The position numbers were made by a program, and so were the translations under genes. A stretch of 64,000 nucleotides of DNA from Streptomyces cinnabarinus (lineage in GTDB: Bacteria; Actinomycetota; Actinomycetes; Streptomycetales; Streptomycetaceae). The notes under the pieces were generated by a model that made no database searches, was not told where the DNA came from, and saw only the letters and a list, made by a program, of their open reading frames with translations. The number at the start of each line of letters is the position of its first letter. Position 1 is the first letter of the stretch. The stretch lies in contig NZ_CP114413.1 in NCBI RefSeq assembly GCF_027270315.1, positions 1,922,001 to 1,986,000 of the forward strand, in the 5' to 3' direction. Positions 1-7,862 of the stretch are shown one piece after another.

Positions 1-317
1 GACAGCTCGAAGACGCGCTCGGGGATGTCGTACTCGGCCATCGCCGCGTAGTTGGCGCCGAAGGTGTTGGTCTCGACGCAGTCCACGCCGGCGTCGAAGT
101 ACGCCTCGTGGACGGAGCGGACGATGTCGGGCCGGGTCAGGTTCAGGATCTCGTTGCAGCCCTCGAGGTTCTCAAAGTCCTCGAGAGTGGGGTCCTGGGC
201 CTGGAGCATGGTGCCCATGGCTCCGTCGGCGACCACCACCCGGGTGGCGAGCGCCTCGCGGAGGGCGGACACACGGGTCCGGCTGTCGGCGGAAGGGGTC
301 TGTGGCAACGAGGCCAT
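1..317 (-). CDS. metH: Methionine synthase MetH, N-terminal part (runs off the window)
   Basis: This is the first ~105 residues of cobalamin-dependent methionine synthase, which moves a methyl group from methyl-tetrahydrofolate to homocysteine in the cytoplasm. The visible part is the start of the homocysteine-binding barrel, with the family hallmarks VVADGAMGTML, a GCNEILNLTRPD stretch and DCVETNTFGANY. The start is the ATG at 317, with an AGGGAG-type ribosome site a few bases upstream; no other start keeps this N-terminus. The rest of the gene lies to the left of the window. It is divergent from gylR, and I see no cobalamin-riboswitch box in the 307 bases between them. Confidence 0.93.
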   Translation of the reverse strand, partial: MASLPQTPSADSRTRVSALREALATRVVVADGAMGTMLQAQDPTLEDFENLEGCNEILNLTRPDIVRSVHEAYFDAGVDCVETNTFGANYAAMAEYDIPERVFEL

Positions 318-528
318 GTAAGGGCTCCCTGAGGTGCGACGGCTGTCGGCTTTGCGCCCTTGCGATTCGGTTCCGCGGTGGGCGCACGCCGCCAGCGTAG
401 CCGGGACCGGGACCTGATGGTCAGGGCGTCCACGGGACGGACGAGGATGACGGGCGGGTCGCGTCCGGGATACGTGTGACGCAACAGATCCCGGCCGGGC
501 ATTGGCGATTGGTCGGCATGGACCGGTA

Positions 529-549
529 GTGTTCGACATTGCCGAACAG
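529..549. promoter_or_regulatory. GylR-type operator upstream of gylR
   Basis: A perfect inverted repeat TGTTCG-N7-CGAACA lies at 530-548, about 75 bases before gylR. Almost the same 25-base block, in the opposite orientation, lies before glpF at 1581-1607. GylR is a known autoregulator of the gyl genes, so this is best read as its own operator. The remainder of the 318-624 gap between metH and gylR shows nothing else I can name. Confidence 0.7.
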
Positions 550-624
550 CGGCACAGACATCGTCTGGGAACTCCGGACGGGTCCCAGGGTCGACGATCG
601 ATGGGGACGGAGGGCAGGACGGCG

Positions 625-1389
625 ATGGCACGGAACATCCAGTCGCTCGAACGGGCGGCCGCGATGCTGCGGCTGCTCGCGGGTGGCGAGCGTCGGCTCG
701 GCCTGTCGGACATCGCGTCCTCGCTGGGGCTCGCCAAGGGCACGGCACACGGCATATTGCGCACGCTCCAGCAGGAGGGCTTCGTCGAACAGGACGAGAC
801 CTCCGGGCGCTATCAGCTGGGCGCGGAGCTGCTGCGCCTGGGCACCACCTATCTGGACGTGCACGAGCTGCGGGCTCGCGCCCTCGTCTGGACCGACGAC
901 CTGGCCCGCTCCAGCGGGGAGAGCGTGTACCTGGGCGTCCTGCACCAGCAGGGCGTCCTGATCGTGCACCACGTCTTCCGGCCGGACGACAGCCGTCAAG
1001 TGCTGGAGATAGGGGCGATGCAGCCGCTGCACTCCACCGGTCTCGGCAAGGTGCTGTCGGCGTACGACCCGGTCGCGCACAGCGAGGTACTGGAGGCCGA
1101 CCGCAAGGCCTTCACCGACCGGACCGTGTGCGAGCTGGAGGACTTCGAGCGCATCCTCGACATCACCCGCGCGCGTGGCTACGCGGCCGATGTCGAGGAG
1201 ACCTGGGAGGGTGTCGCCTCCCTGGCCGCCCCCATCCACGACCGGCGCCGCATGCCGGTCGGCGCGGTGGGCGTCACGGGCGCCGTGGAGCGCCTGTGCC
1301 AGGACGGAGAGGTACGCCCCGAGGTGATCGCCGCGGTACGGGACTGCGCCCGCGCGGTGTCACGGGATCTGGGCGCCGGGCGCTTCTGA
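625..1389 (+). CDS. gylR: Glycerol operon regulator GylR (IclR family)
   Basis: This 254-residue IclR-family repressor controls glycerol use in Streptomyces and responds to a glycerol-derived effector. The N-terminal winged helix covers about residues 5-65 (LGLSDIASSLGLAKGTAHGI). The IclR effector domain follows and includes VYLGVLHQQGVLIVHH and the GYAADVEETWEGVASLAAPI stretch. The start ATG at 625 follows GGAGGG at 609-614; the upstream ATG at 601 in frame would add eight residues and lacks a good ribosome site. It lies directly before glpF-glpK-glpD with its own operator, the classic gyl arrangement. Confidence 0.93.
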   Translation: MARNIQSLERAAAMLRLLAGGERRLGLSDIASSLGLAKGTAHGILRTLQQEGFVEQDETSGRYQLGAELLRLGTTYLDVHELRARALVWTDDLARSSGESVYLGVLHQQGVLIVHHVFRPDDSRQVLEIGAMQPLHSTGLGKVLSAYDPVAHSEVLEADRKAFTDRTVCELEDFERILDITRARGYAADVEETWEGVASLAAPIHDRRRMPVGAVGVTGAVERLCQDGEVRPEVIAAVRDCARAVSRDLGAGRF

Positions 1390-1439
1390 CAACAGGGCAC
1401 ATCAACACCGGGACGCCACACGGCGTTCCGGACTTCGCC

Positions 1440-1475
1440 ATACCCTGATACGGACAAATGCGGATGATCGGGTAT
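1440..1475. other. Imperfect hairpin after gylR
   Basis: ATACCC and GAT (1440-1449, one bulged T) can pair with ATC-GGGTAT at 1467-1475. It sits 50 bases after gylR in a stretch that is unusually AT-rich for this genome. It could be a weak terminator or part of the glpF control region; there is no U-run. Confidence 0.3.
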
Positions 1476-1541
1476 AGATCACCTCCGTCGATCCATAACA
1501 CAAGGCGATCAATAACGATCGCGCTTTCGATAACAGAACCC

Positions 1542-1571
1542 TTGACGCACACCTCACGCCGGAGCAAGACT
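1542..1571 (+). promoter_or_regulatory. Likely promoter of the glycerol operon
   Basis: TTGACG at 1542-1547 is followed 18 bases later by a weak -10-like AAGACT at 1566-1571. The predicted transcription start falls just before the operator at 1581-1607, which suits repression by roadblock. The 337-base gap from gylR to glpF otherwise holds no gene. The -10 is not a good match, so the exact start is uncertain. Confidence 0.45.
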
Positions 1572-1580
1572 CCCGTCCAT

Positions 1581-1607
1581 CGGTCGGCATTGTCGAACAC
1601 CTACCGG
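1581..1607. promoter_or_regulatory. GylR-type operator upstream of glpF
   Basis: Read on the minus strand, this block matches the gylR upstream block (523-549) over about 25 bases with one gap and a few mismatches. The core is GTGTTCGACAATGCCGA here and GTGTTCGACATTGCCGA there. The opposite orientation at the two promoters implies a symmetric DNA-bound protein, as expected for an IclR dimer or tetramer. Confidence 0.7.
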
Positions 1608-1726
1608 CAATACGCGCTAAGGTGTGACAACGCCAAGGGCCGGCACTGCTCTCACCCCCGAGGGCGCGAACCACCGGTGGGACCCGGGGTTCGGCTTCCC
1701 CTGGACGAATGACAAAGGAGTCGCGG

Positions 1727-2527
1727 GTGTCCAGCTCCGACATCTTCCTCGGCGAGACCATCGGTACCGCCATACTCATCCTGCTCGGCGGCGGCGTCTG
1801 CGCCGCTGTCACCCTGAAGGCCTCCAAGGCCCGCAACGCCGGCTGGCTCGCCATCACCTTCGGGTGGGGCTTCGCGGTACTCACGGCGGTCTACACCTCG
1901 GCGCCGCTGTCCGGCGCACACCTGAACCCGGCCGTGACGTTCGCGCTCGCGATCAAGGACAACGGCATCGAGTGGAGCGACGTCCCCACCTACATCGGTG
2001 GACAGATGCTCGGCGCGATGATCGGCGCGGCCCTGGTCTGGATCGCCTACTACGGCCAGTTCCACGCCCACCTCACCGACAAGGAGATCGTGGGCGGCCC
2101 CGGCGCCCAGGCCACCGGCACCAAGGCCGTGGAGGCCCAGGAGAAGGGCGCGGGCCCGGTCCTCGGCGTCTTCTCCACCGGTCCGGAGATCCGGGTCGCC
2201 TGGCAGAACGTGGCCACTGAGGTCCTCGGCACCGTCGTGCTGGTGCTCGCCGTCCTCACGCAGGGCCTGAACGCCGCGGGCGACGGCCTCGGCATCCTGG
2301 GCGGACTCGTCACCGCGCTCGTGGTGGTCGGTATCGGCCTCTCCCTCGGTGGCCCGACCGGGTACGCGATCAACCCGGCCCGTGACCTCGGTCCGCGGAT
2401 CGTGCACGCCCTCCTGCCCCTGCCCAACAAGGGCGGTTCCGACTGGGGCTATGCCTGGGTCCCGGTGGTCGGTCCGCTGCTCGGCGCGGCGATCGCCGCA
2501 GGCATCTACAACGTCGCTTTCGTCTAA
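1727..2527 (+). CDS. glpF: Glycerol uptake facilitator (aquaglyceroporin)
   Basis: This 266-residue membrane channel lets glycerol enter the cell by facilitated diffusion. The two pore half-helices are visible as NPA motifs at N67 (GAHLNPAVTF) and N216 (AINPARDLGPR); the Asp after the second NPAR is typical of glycerol channels rather than water channels. Six hydrophobic segments surround them. Residues near 120-160 form a longer charged loop than in the E. coli protein. The GTG at 1727 was chosen because AAAGGAG ends six bases before it; the in-frame ATG at 1709 has no such site. First gene of the glpF-glpK-glpD operon. Confidence 0.93.
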   Translation: MSSSDIFLGETIGTAILILLGGGVCAAVTLKASKARNAGWLAITFGWGFAVLTAVYTSAPLSGAHLNPAVTFALAIKDNGIEWSDVPTYIGGQMLGAMIGAALVWIAYYGQFHAHLTDKEIVGGPGAQATGTKAVEAQEKGAGPVLGVFSTGPEIRVAWQNVATEVLGTVVLVLAVLTQGLNAAGDGLGILGGLVTALVVVGIGLSLGGPTGYAINPARDLGPRIVHALLPLPNKGGSDWGYAWVPVVGPLLGAAIAAGIYNVAFV

Positions 2528-2612
2528 ACCGGGCACCTTCCCCAGCACCCGGCTTTCGTCTGAAGCACCAGTAGACACGTCCTCTTAATCCACGGATCTT
2601 CAGGAGCACACA

Positions 2613-4157
2613 GTGACCGACGCCCACACCGCCGGCCCCTTCATCGCCGCCATCGACCAGGGCACCACCTCGTCCCGCTGCATCGTCTTCGACCGCGACG
2701 GCCGTATCGTCTCCGTCGACCAGAAGGAGCACGAGCAGATCTTCCCCAAGCCGGGCTGGGTCGAGCACAACGCCAACGAGATCTGGACCAACGTCCAGGA
2801 AGTCGTCGCCGGAGCCATCCAGAAGGCGGGCATCACCCGCGACGACATCAAGGCCATCGGCATCACCAACCAGCGCGAGACCACCGTGCTGTGGGACAAG
2901 AACACCGGTGAGCCCGTCCACAACGCCCTCGTCTGGCAGGACACCCGCACCGACTCGCTCTGCAAGGAGCTCGGCCGCAACGTCGGCCAGGACCGCTTCC
3001 GCCGGGAGACGGGCCTGCCGCTCGCGTCCTACTTCTCCGGTCCGAAGGCCCGCTGGCTGCTCGACAACGTCGAGGGCCTGCGGGAGCGCGCCGAGGCCGG
3101 CGACATCCTCTTCGGCACCATGGACACCTGGGTCATCTGGAACCTGACCGGCGGCGTCAACGGCGGCAAGCACGTCACCGACGTCACCAACGCGTCCCGC
3201 ACCATGCTGATGAACCTCCACACCATGGAGTGGGACGACAAGATCGCCGAGTCCATCGGCGTCCCGCTGGGGATCCTCCCGGAGATCCGCTCCTCCGCCG
3301 AGGTCTACGGCGAGGTCACCGGCGGCAAGCTGGGCGACCTGCTCGGCGGCATCCCGGTCGCCTCGGCGCTCGGCGACCAGCAGGCGGCCCTGTTCGGCCA
3401 GACCTGCTTCTCCGAGGGCGAGACCAAGTCCACCTACGGCACCGGCACCTTCATGGTGATGAACACCGGTGACAAGATCATCAACTCCTACGCGGGCCTG
3501 CTGACCACGGTCGGCTACAAGATCGGCGACCAGCCGACCGTGTTCGCGCTGGAGGGCTCGATCGCCGTCACCGGCTCGCTGGTGCAGTGGATGCGCGACC
3601 AGATGGGCCTGGTCTCCACCGCGGCCGAGATCGAGACGCTCGCGCTCTCGGTCGAGGACAACGGCGGCGCCTACTTCGTGCCGGCCTTCTCCGGCCTGTT
3701 CGCCCCGCACTGGCGCTCCGACGCCCGCGGTGTGATCGCCGGTCTGACCCGGTACGTCACCAAGGCGCACCTGGCGCGCGCCGTCCTGGAGGCGACCGCC
3801 TGGCAGACCCGGGAGATCGCCGACGCGATGGTCAAGGACTCCGGCGACGAGCTGGTGGCCCTGAAGGTCGACGGCGGCATGACCTCCAACAACCTGCTGA
3901 TGCAGACCCTCTCGGACGTCCTGGACGCCCCCGTGGTGCGCCCCATGGTCGCCGAGACCACCTGCCTCGGTGCCGCCTACGCCGCCGGTCTCGCCGTCGG
4001 CTTCTGGTCCAGCACGGACGAACTGCGCGCCAACTGGCGCCGGGCCGCCGAGTGGACCCCGCACATGGACGCGGAGACCCGCGATCGCGAGTACAAGAAC
4101 TGGCTCAAGGCCGTCGAGCGGACCATGGGCTGGATCGACGACGACGACGAGCACTGA
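2613..4157 (+). CDS. glpK: Glycerol kinase
   Basis: This 514-residue FGGY-family kinase phosphorylates glycerol to glycerol-3-phosphate with ATP. The N-terminal ATP-binding motif AIDQGTTSSRCIVFD and the family signatures GDQQAALFGQ, KSTYGTGTF and KVDGGMTSNNLLMQ are all present, and the length is standard. The start GTG at 2613 follows CAGGAG. It lies 85 bases after glpF and before glpD, so entering glycerol is phosphorylated and then oxidised by products of one transcript. Confidence 0.96.
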   Translation: MTDAHTAGPFIAAIDQGTTSSRCIVFDRDGRIVSVDQKEHEQIFPKPGWVEHNANEIWTNVQEVVAGAIQKAGITRDDIKAIGITNQRETTVLWDKNTGEPVHNALVWQDTRTDSLCKELGRNVGQDRFRRETGLPLASYFSGPKARWLLDNVEGLRERAEAGDILFGTMDTWVIWNLTGGVNGGKHVTDVTNASRTMLMNLHTMEWDDKIAESIGVPLGILPEIRSSAEVYGEVTGGKLGDLLGGIPVASALGDQQAALFGQTCFSEGETKSTYGTGTFMVMNTGDKIINSYAGLLTTVGYKIGDQPTVFALEGSIAVTGSLVQWMRDQMGLVSTAAEIETLALSVEDNGGAYFVPAFSGLFAPHWRSDARGVIAGLTRYVTKAHLARAVLEATAWQTREIADAMVKDSGDELVALKVDGGMTSNNLLMQTLSDVLDAPVVRPMVAETTCLGAAYAAGLAVGFWSSTDELRANWRRAAEWTPHMDAETRDREYKNWLKAVERTMGWIDDDDEH

Positions 4158-4166
4158 CAAGAGCCG

Positions 4167-4192
4167 CGGGGAGCTCAGCGTCGAGCTCCCCG
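4167..4192 (+). other. Intercistronic hairpin between glpK and glpD
   Basis: A 10-bp perfect stem built on GGGGAGCTC and GAGCTCCCC with a 6-base loop lies nine bases after the glpK stop. No U-run follows. It may act as a processing or stabilising hairpin that sets glpK:glpD ratios, or as a partial terminator. Confidence 0.5.
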
Positions 4193-4234
4193 GCGAGCTC
4201 TGCCCCACGCTCTGATGAGGAGTAAGAACCAGAA

Positions 4235-5851
4235 ATGACCAGTCAGACCACCCTGCAGTCCGTGCCTGCCCTGGGGACGCGCCCGGCCTCCGGCTCCAAC
4301 CCGAGCCGCGCCGAGACCCGGGAGCAGCTCTCCAAGGCGTCGTTCGACCTTCTCGTGATCGGCGGCGGCATCCTGGGCATCTCCACCGCCTGGCACGCCG
4401 CGCAGTCCGGCCTCAGGGTGGCTCTGGTCGACGCCGGCGACTTCGCCGGCGCCACCTCCTCCGCCTCCTCCAAACTGCTCCACGGCGGTCTGCGCTACCT
4501 GCAGACCGGCGCGGTGAAGCTGGTGGCGGAGAACCACTTCGAGCGCCGTGCGGTCTCCCGTCAGGTGGCCCCCCACCTGGCGAACCCGCTCACCTTCTAC
4601 CTCCCCGTGTACAAGGGGGGTCCGCACGGCGCGGCGAAGCTCGGCGCGGGCGTCTTCGCCTACTCCGCGCTCTCCGCGTTCGGTGACGGCGTCGGCCACC
4701 TCCTCTCCCCCGCCAAGGCGGCGCAGGACGTGCCCGAGCTGCGCACCGACAACCTCAAGGCCGTGGCCGTGTACGGCGACGACCAGATGAACGACGCCCG
4801 CATGGCGCTGATGACGGTCCGCGCGGCCGTCGAGGCGGGTGCGGCCGTGCTGAACCACGCCGAGGTCACCGGCCTGCGCTTCACCAAGGGCCGGGTCACC
4901 GGCGCCGAGCTGCGCGACCGGGTCACCGGCGACGAGTTCGGCGTCACCGCCCGCCTGGTGCTCAACGCGACCGGGCCGTGGGTGGACCACCTGCGCAAGA
5001 TGGAGGACCCCAATGCCGCGCCGTCGATCCGGCTGTCGAAGGGCGCGCATCTGGTCCTGAAGCGGACCGCGCCCTGGAAGGCCGCGCTGGCCACGCCGAT
5101 CGACAAGTACCGCATCACCTTCGCCCTGCCGTGGGAGGACATGCTGCTGCTCGGCACCACCGACGAGGAGTTCGAGGGTGACCCGGCGGACGTGTCCGTC
5201 AACGACAAGGACATAACCCAGATCCTGGACGAGGCCGCGTTCTCCATCCGCGACCAGCAGCTGTCCCGGGATCTGATCACCTACTCCTTCGCGGGTCTTC
5301 GGGTACTCCCTGGCGGTCCCGGCGACACCGCGAAGGCCAAGCGCGAGACGGTCGTCACCGAGGGCCGCGGCGGCATGCTGTCGGTCGCGGGCGGCAAGTG
5401 GACCACCTTCCGGCACATCGGCCGTACGGTCATGCAGAAGCTGGAGCAGCTGCCGGGCCACCCGCTGGGCGAGGACTTCGAGCCGATCAGCTCGCTGCCG
5501 AAGAAGGTCCCGCTGCCGGGTGTCGCCAACCCGCGCGCGGTCGCGCACCGCCTCCTGGTGGACCGTCCGGCTCCCGGCCCCCGTATGGGCGCCGACACCG
5601 CCAGGCACCTGTCCACCCACTACGGTTCGCTGGCCTTCGACATCGCCCGCCTGGCCAATGACAACCCCGAGCTCGCCGAGCGCGTCCACCCCGACGCCCC
5701 GGAGATCTGGGCCCAGGTCGTCTATGCCCGCGACAACGAGTGGGCCGAGACCGCGGACGACGTGCTGCGCCGCCGTACGACGCTGACGATCCGCGGCCTG
5801 GCCACGGACGACGTCCGCGCCAAGGTCCAGGACCTGCTCGACAAGAAGTAG
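4235..5851 (+). CDS. glpD: Glycerol-3-phosphate dehydrogenase, FAD-dependent
   Basis: This 538-residue flavoprotein oxidises glycerol-3-phosphate to dihydroxyacetone phosphate and passes electrons to the respiratory chain at the membrane. The Rossmann FAD motif VIGGGILGIS begins near residue 41. It is followed by SSASSKLLHGGLRYL, the substrate/FAD region typical of GlpD, and the C-terminal GlpD-type helical domain from about residue 400. The ATG at 4235 follows GAGGAG. It completes the glycerol operon and is closed by a strong terminator at 5929. Confidence 0.95.
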   Translation: MTSQTTLQSVPALGTRPASGSNPSRAETREQLSKASFDLLVIGGGILGISTAWHAAQSGLRVALVDAGDFAGATSSASSKLLHGGLRYLQTGAVKLVAENHFERRAVSRQVAPHLANPLTFYLPVYKGGPHGAAKLGAGVFAYSALSAFGDGVGHLLSPAKAAQDVPELRTDNLKAVAVYGDDQMNDARMALMTVRAAVEAGAAVLNHAEVTGLRFTKGRVTGAELRDRVTGDEFGVTARLVLNATGPWVDHLRKMEDPNAAPSIRLSKGAHLVLKRTAPWKAALATPIDKYRITFALPWEDMLLLGTTDEEFEGDPADVSVNDKDITQILDEAAFSIRDQQLSRDLITYSFAGLRVLPGGPGDTAKAKRETVVTEGRGGMLSVAGGKWTTFRHIGRTVMQKLEQLPGHPLGEDFEPISSLPKKVPLPGVANPRAVAHRLLVDRPAPGPRMGADTARHLSTHYGSLAFDIARLANDNPELAERVHPDAPEIWAQVVYARDNEWAETADDVLRRRTTLTIRGLATDDVRAKVQDLLDKK

Positions 5852-5928
5852 ACCTCGGTCCCGGCCCCGACACCTGGCGGGGCCGGTGACACCGGGACGG
5901 CCCTCTCCCCTGGGGCCGGCACGCGATC

Positions 5929-5961
5929 GGGGCGGCTCCCTGCCGACGGAGCCGCCCCTTT
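5929..5961 (+). terminator. Terminator of the glycerol operon
   Basis: GGGGCGGCTCC (5929-5939) pairs perfectly with GGAGCCGCCCC (5948-5958), an 11-bp GC stem followed by TTT. It lies 77 bases after the glpD stop and before the next promoter. Confidence 0.85.
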
Positions 5962-5971
5962 CGCATGCCCG

Positions 5972-6001
5972 CATAATGTGCTCAGACCTCGGATGTCTGA
6001 G
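5972..6001 (+). promoter_or_regulatory. Promoter and operator of the FadR-type regulator
   Basis: CTCAGAC (5981-5987) and GTCTGAG (5995-6001) form a perfect 7+7 inverted repeat around a 7-base spacer. A -10-like CATAAT is at 5972-5977. The palindrome would overlap the transcription start, the usual place for autorepression by a GntR/FadR protein. Confidence 0.6.
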
Positions 6002-6016
6002 CGCGCAGGAGGCCCC

Positions 6017-6688
6017 ATGGCAGTCACCGACGAGGCGATCGAGAAGATCAAGGGCATGATCGTCTCCGGTGCGCTGGGTCCCGGTGACCGGCTGCCCAAG
6101 GAGAGCGAACTCGCCGCCGAACTCGGCCTGTCCCGCAACTCCCTGCGCGAGGCGGTGCGCGCCCTGTCGCTGATCCGGATCCTGGACGTGCGGCAGGGCG
6201 ACGGCACCTATGTGACCAGCCTCGATCCGCAACTGCTCCTGGAGGCCATGAGTTTCGTCGTCGACTTCCACCGCGACGACACCGTGCTGGAGTTCCTCGC
6301 GGTACGGCGCATCCTGGAGCCGGCCGCCACCGCACTGGCGGCCGCACACCTCGACGAGCGGCAACTGGACGAGCTGTCCGAGCAGTTGGACCGGCTCGGC
6401 ACCGCGCCCTCGGTGGAGGAGCTGGTCGCCGCCGATCTCCGCTTCCACCGGTCGATCGTGGGGGCATCCGGCAACTCGGTGCTCTGCTCGCTGCTGGACG
6501 GTCTGTCCGGGCCCACCACCCGGGCCCGGATCTGGCGCGGCCTGACCCAGGAGGACGCGGTCAGCCGCACCCTGCAGGAGCACCGCGCGATCCTCGCCGC
6601 CCTGCGCGAGAGGGACGCGGAGGCGGCACGCGCCTGGGCGACCGTGCACATCGCTAGCGTCGAACAGTGGTTGCGCACCACGTTGTGA
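6017..6688 (+). CDS. FadR/GntR-family transcriptional regulator
   Basis: This 223-residue DNA-binding protein has a GntR winged helix at residues 5-65 (PKESELAAELGLSRNSLREAV) and a C-terminal FCD ligand domain. The metal or ligand-binding residues expected for FCD are present: Asp and His in ADLRFHRSI, His in QEHRAILAAL and His in TVHIASVEQWL. Such proteins usually sense small carboxylates or sugar acids. The ATG at 6017 follows AGGAGG. A perfect palindrome sits just upstream and is probably its own operator. The target beyond itself cannot be read here; from memory S. coelicolor has no gene at this position between glpD and parJ. Confidence 0.85.
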   Translation: MAVTDEAIEKIKGMIVSGALGPGDRLPKESELAAELGLSRNSLREAVRALSLIRILDVRQGDGTYVTSLDPQLLLEAMSFVVDFHRDDTVLEFLAVRRILEPAATALAAAHLDERQLDELSEQLDRLGTAPSVEELVAADLRFHRSIVGASGNSVLCSLLDGLSGPTTRARIWRGLTQEDAVSRTLQEHRAILAALRERDAEAARAWATVHIASVEQWLRTTL

Positions 6689-6830
6689 GGACCGGCGGGT
6701 GGGGGGTGTTCGGGACTGGCGATCGGGGCAGTGATCCGTTCACTCCCCCGTGCAAGGGGGCTGCGGGCGCCCCCGCCGCACGCCGTAAGGTTGGGTCGTC
6801 AGGCGAGGGCACGTCGGAAGGAGGCGCTGG

Positions 6831-7805
6831 GTGATCGAGCTGGAGGGAGTTCCCGAGCTGATCGACCCAGTCATGGTGGCCGCGTTCGAAGGCTGGAACG
6901 ATGCCGGCGACGCCGCCTCCACCGCGGTCGCTCATCTGGACCGGGAGTGGAAGGGCGAGGTGTTCGCGGCGCTGGACGCCGAGGACTACTACGACTTCCA
7001 GGTCAACCGCCCCACGGTGTGGATGGACGCGGGAGTGCGGAAGATCACGTGGCCCACGACCAGGCTGTCCGTGGTCCGGGTCGGCGGTGAGAAGCCGCGC
7101 GATCTCGTGCTCGTCCGGGGTATCGAGCCGTCCATGCGCTGGCGCTCGTTCTGCAACGAGCTGCTCGGCTTCGCGCACGAACTGGGCGTGGAGCTGGTGG
7201 TCATCCTGGGCGCCCTGCTCGGCGACACCCCGCACACGCGCCCCGTCCCGATCTCCGGGACCACCTCGGACGCCGATCTGGCCCGCCGGATGGACCTGGA
7301 GGAGACCAAGTACGAGGGCCCCACGGGCATCGTCGGTGTCCTGCAGGAGGCGTGCACGCACGCGGGCGTGCCGGCCGTCAGCCTCTGGGCGGCCGTACCG
7401 CACTACGTGTCGCAGCCGCCGAATCCGAAGGCGACGCTGGCACTGCTGAACCGCCTTGAGGACCTGATCGACGTGCGCATCCCGCTGGGCGAGCTGCCCG
7501 AGGACGCGCGTGCCTGGCAGGTGGGCGTGGATCAGCTGGCCGCCGAGGACACCGAGGTCGCCGAGTACGTGCAGACGCTGGAGGAGGCCCGGGACACCGC
7601 CGAGCTGCCGGAGGCGTCCGGCGAGGCGATCGCGCGGGAGTTCGAGCGGTATCTGCGGCGCCGGGACGGCGGCCCGTCGGCGGGCGGACACGCCACGGCG
7701 GACGGCGGTGAAGGCACCTATCTGCGGGACAACCCGAGCGGCCGGGCCCGCCCGCCGAAGCCTCCGAAGCCGAACCCCGAGGACGACGAGTCGTCGGAGG
7801 ACTGA
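6831..7805 (+). CDS. PAC2-family protein
   Basis: This 324-residue cytoplasmic protein is of the PAC2 family, named for similarity to a eukaryotic proteasome-assembly chaperone. The hallmark FEGWNDAGDAAS occurs at residues ~16-27, followed by conserved VILGALLGDTPHTRPV and a low-complexity, Pro- and Asp/Glu-rich tail. Actinobacteria carry these proteins together with the 20S proteasome, but no proteasome gene is in this window, so the role is unknown. The GTG start at 6831 has GGAAGGAGG upstream. It stands alone, 142 bases after the regulator, and ends at a strong bidirectional terminator. Confidence 0.8.
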   Translation: MIELEGVPELIDPVMVAAFEGWNDAGDAASTAVAHLDREWKGEVFAALDAEDYYDFQVNRPTVWMDAGVRKITWPTTRLSVVRVGGEKPRDLVLVRGIEPSMRWRSFCNELLGFAHELGVELVVILGALLGDTPHTRPVPISGTTSDADLARRMDLEETKYEGPTGIVGVLQEACTHAGVPAVSLWAAVPHYVSQPPNPKATLALLNRLEDLIDVRIPLGELPEDARAWQVGVDQLAAEDTEVAEYVQTLEEARDTAELPEASGEAIAREFERYLRRRDGGPSAGGHATADGGEGTYLRDNPSGRARPPKPPKPNPEDDESSED

Positions 7806-7825
7806 GGCTCCGGGAGCGATCGGCC

Positions 7826-7858
7826 GAAGGGCGGTGCGCCGGGTGCGCACCGCCCTTC
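7826..7858. terminator. Bidirectional terminator between convergent genes
   Basis: GAAGGGCGGTGCGC (7826-7839) and its perfect complement (7845-7858) form a 14-bp stem with a 5-base loop, between the PAC2 gene and the facing exported-protein gene. Confidence 0.88.
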
Positions 7859-7862
7859 GCCG

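Noticed and set aside
318..624. Cobalamin riboswitch before metH
   Set aside because: I could not find the conserved B12-box or the expected long paired leader in 307 bases.
2370..4208. Long antisense frame opposite glpK
   Set aside because: Also a GC-skew shadow of a strongly conserved gene; its translation has no domain and no ribosome site.
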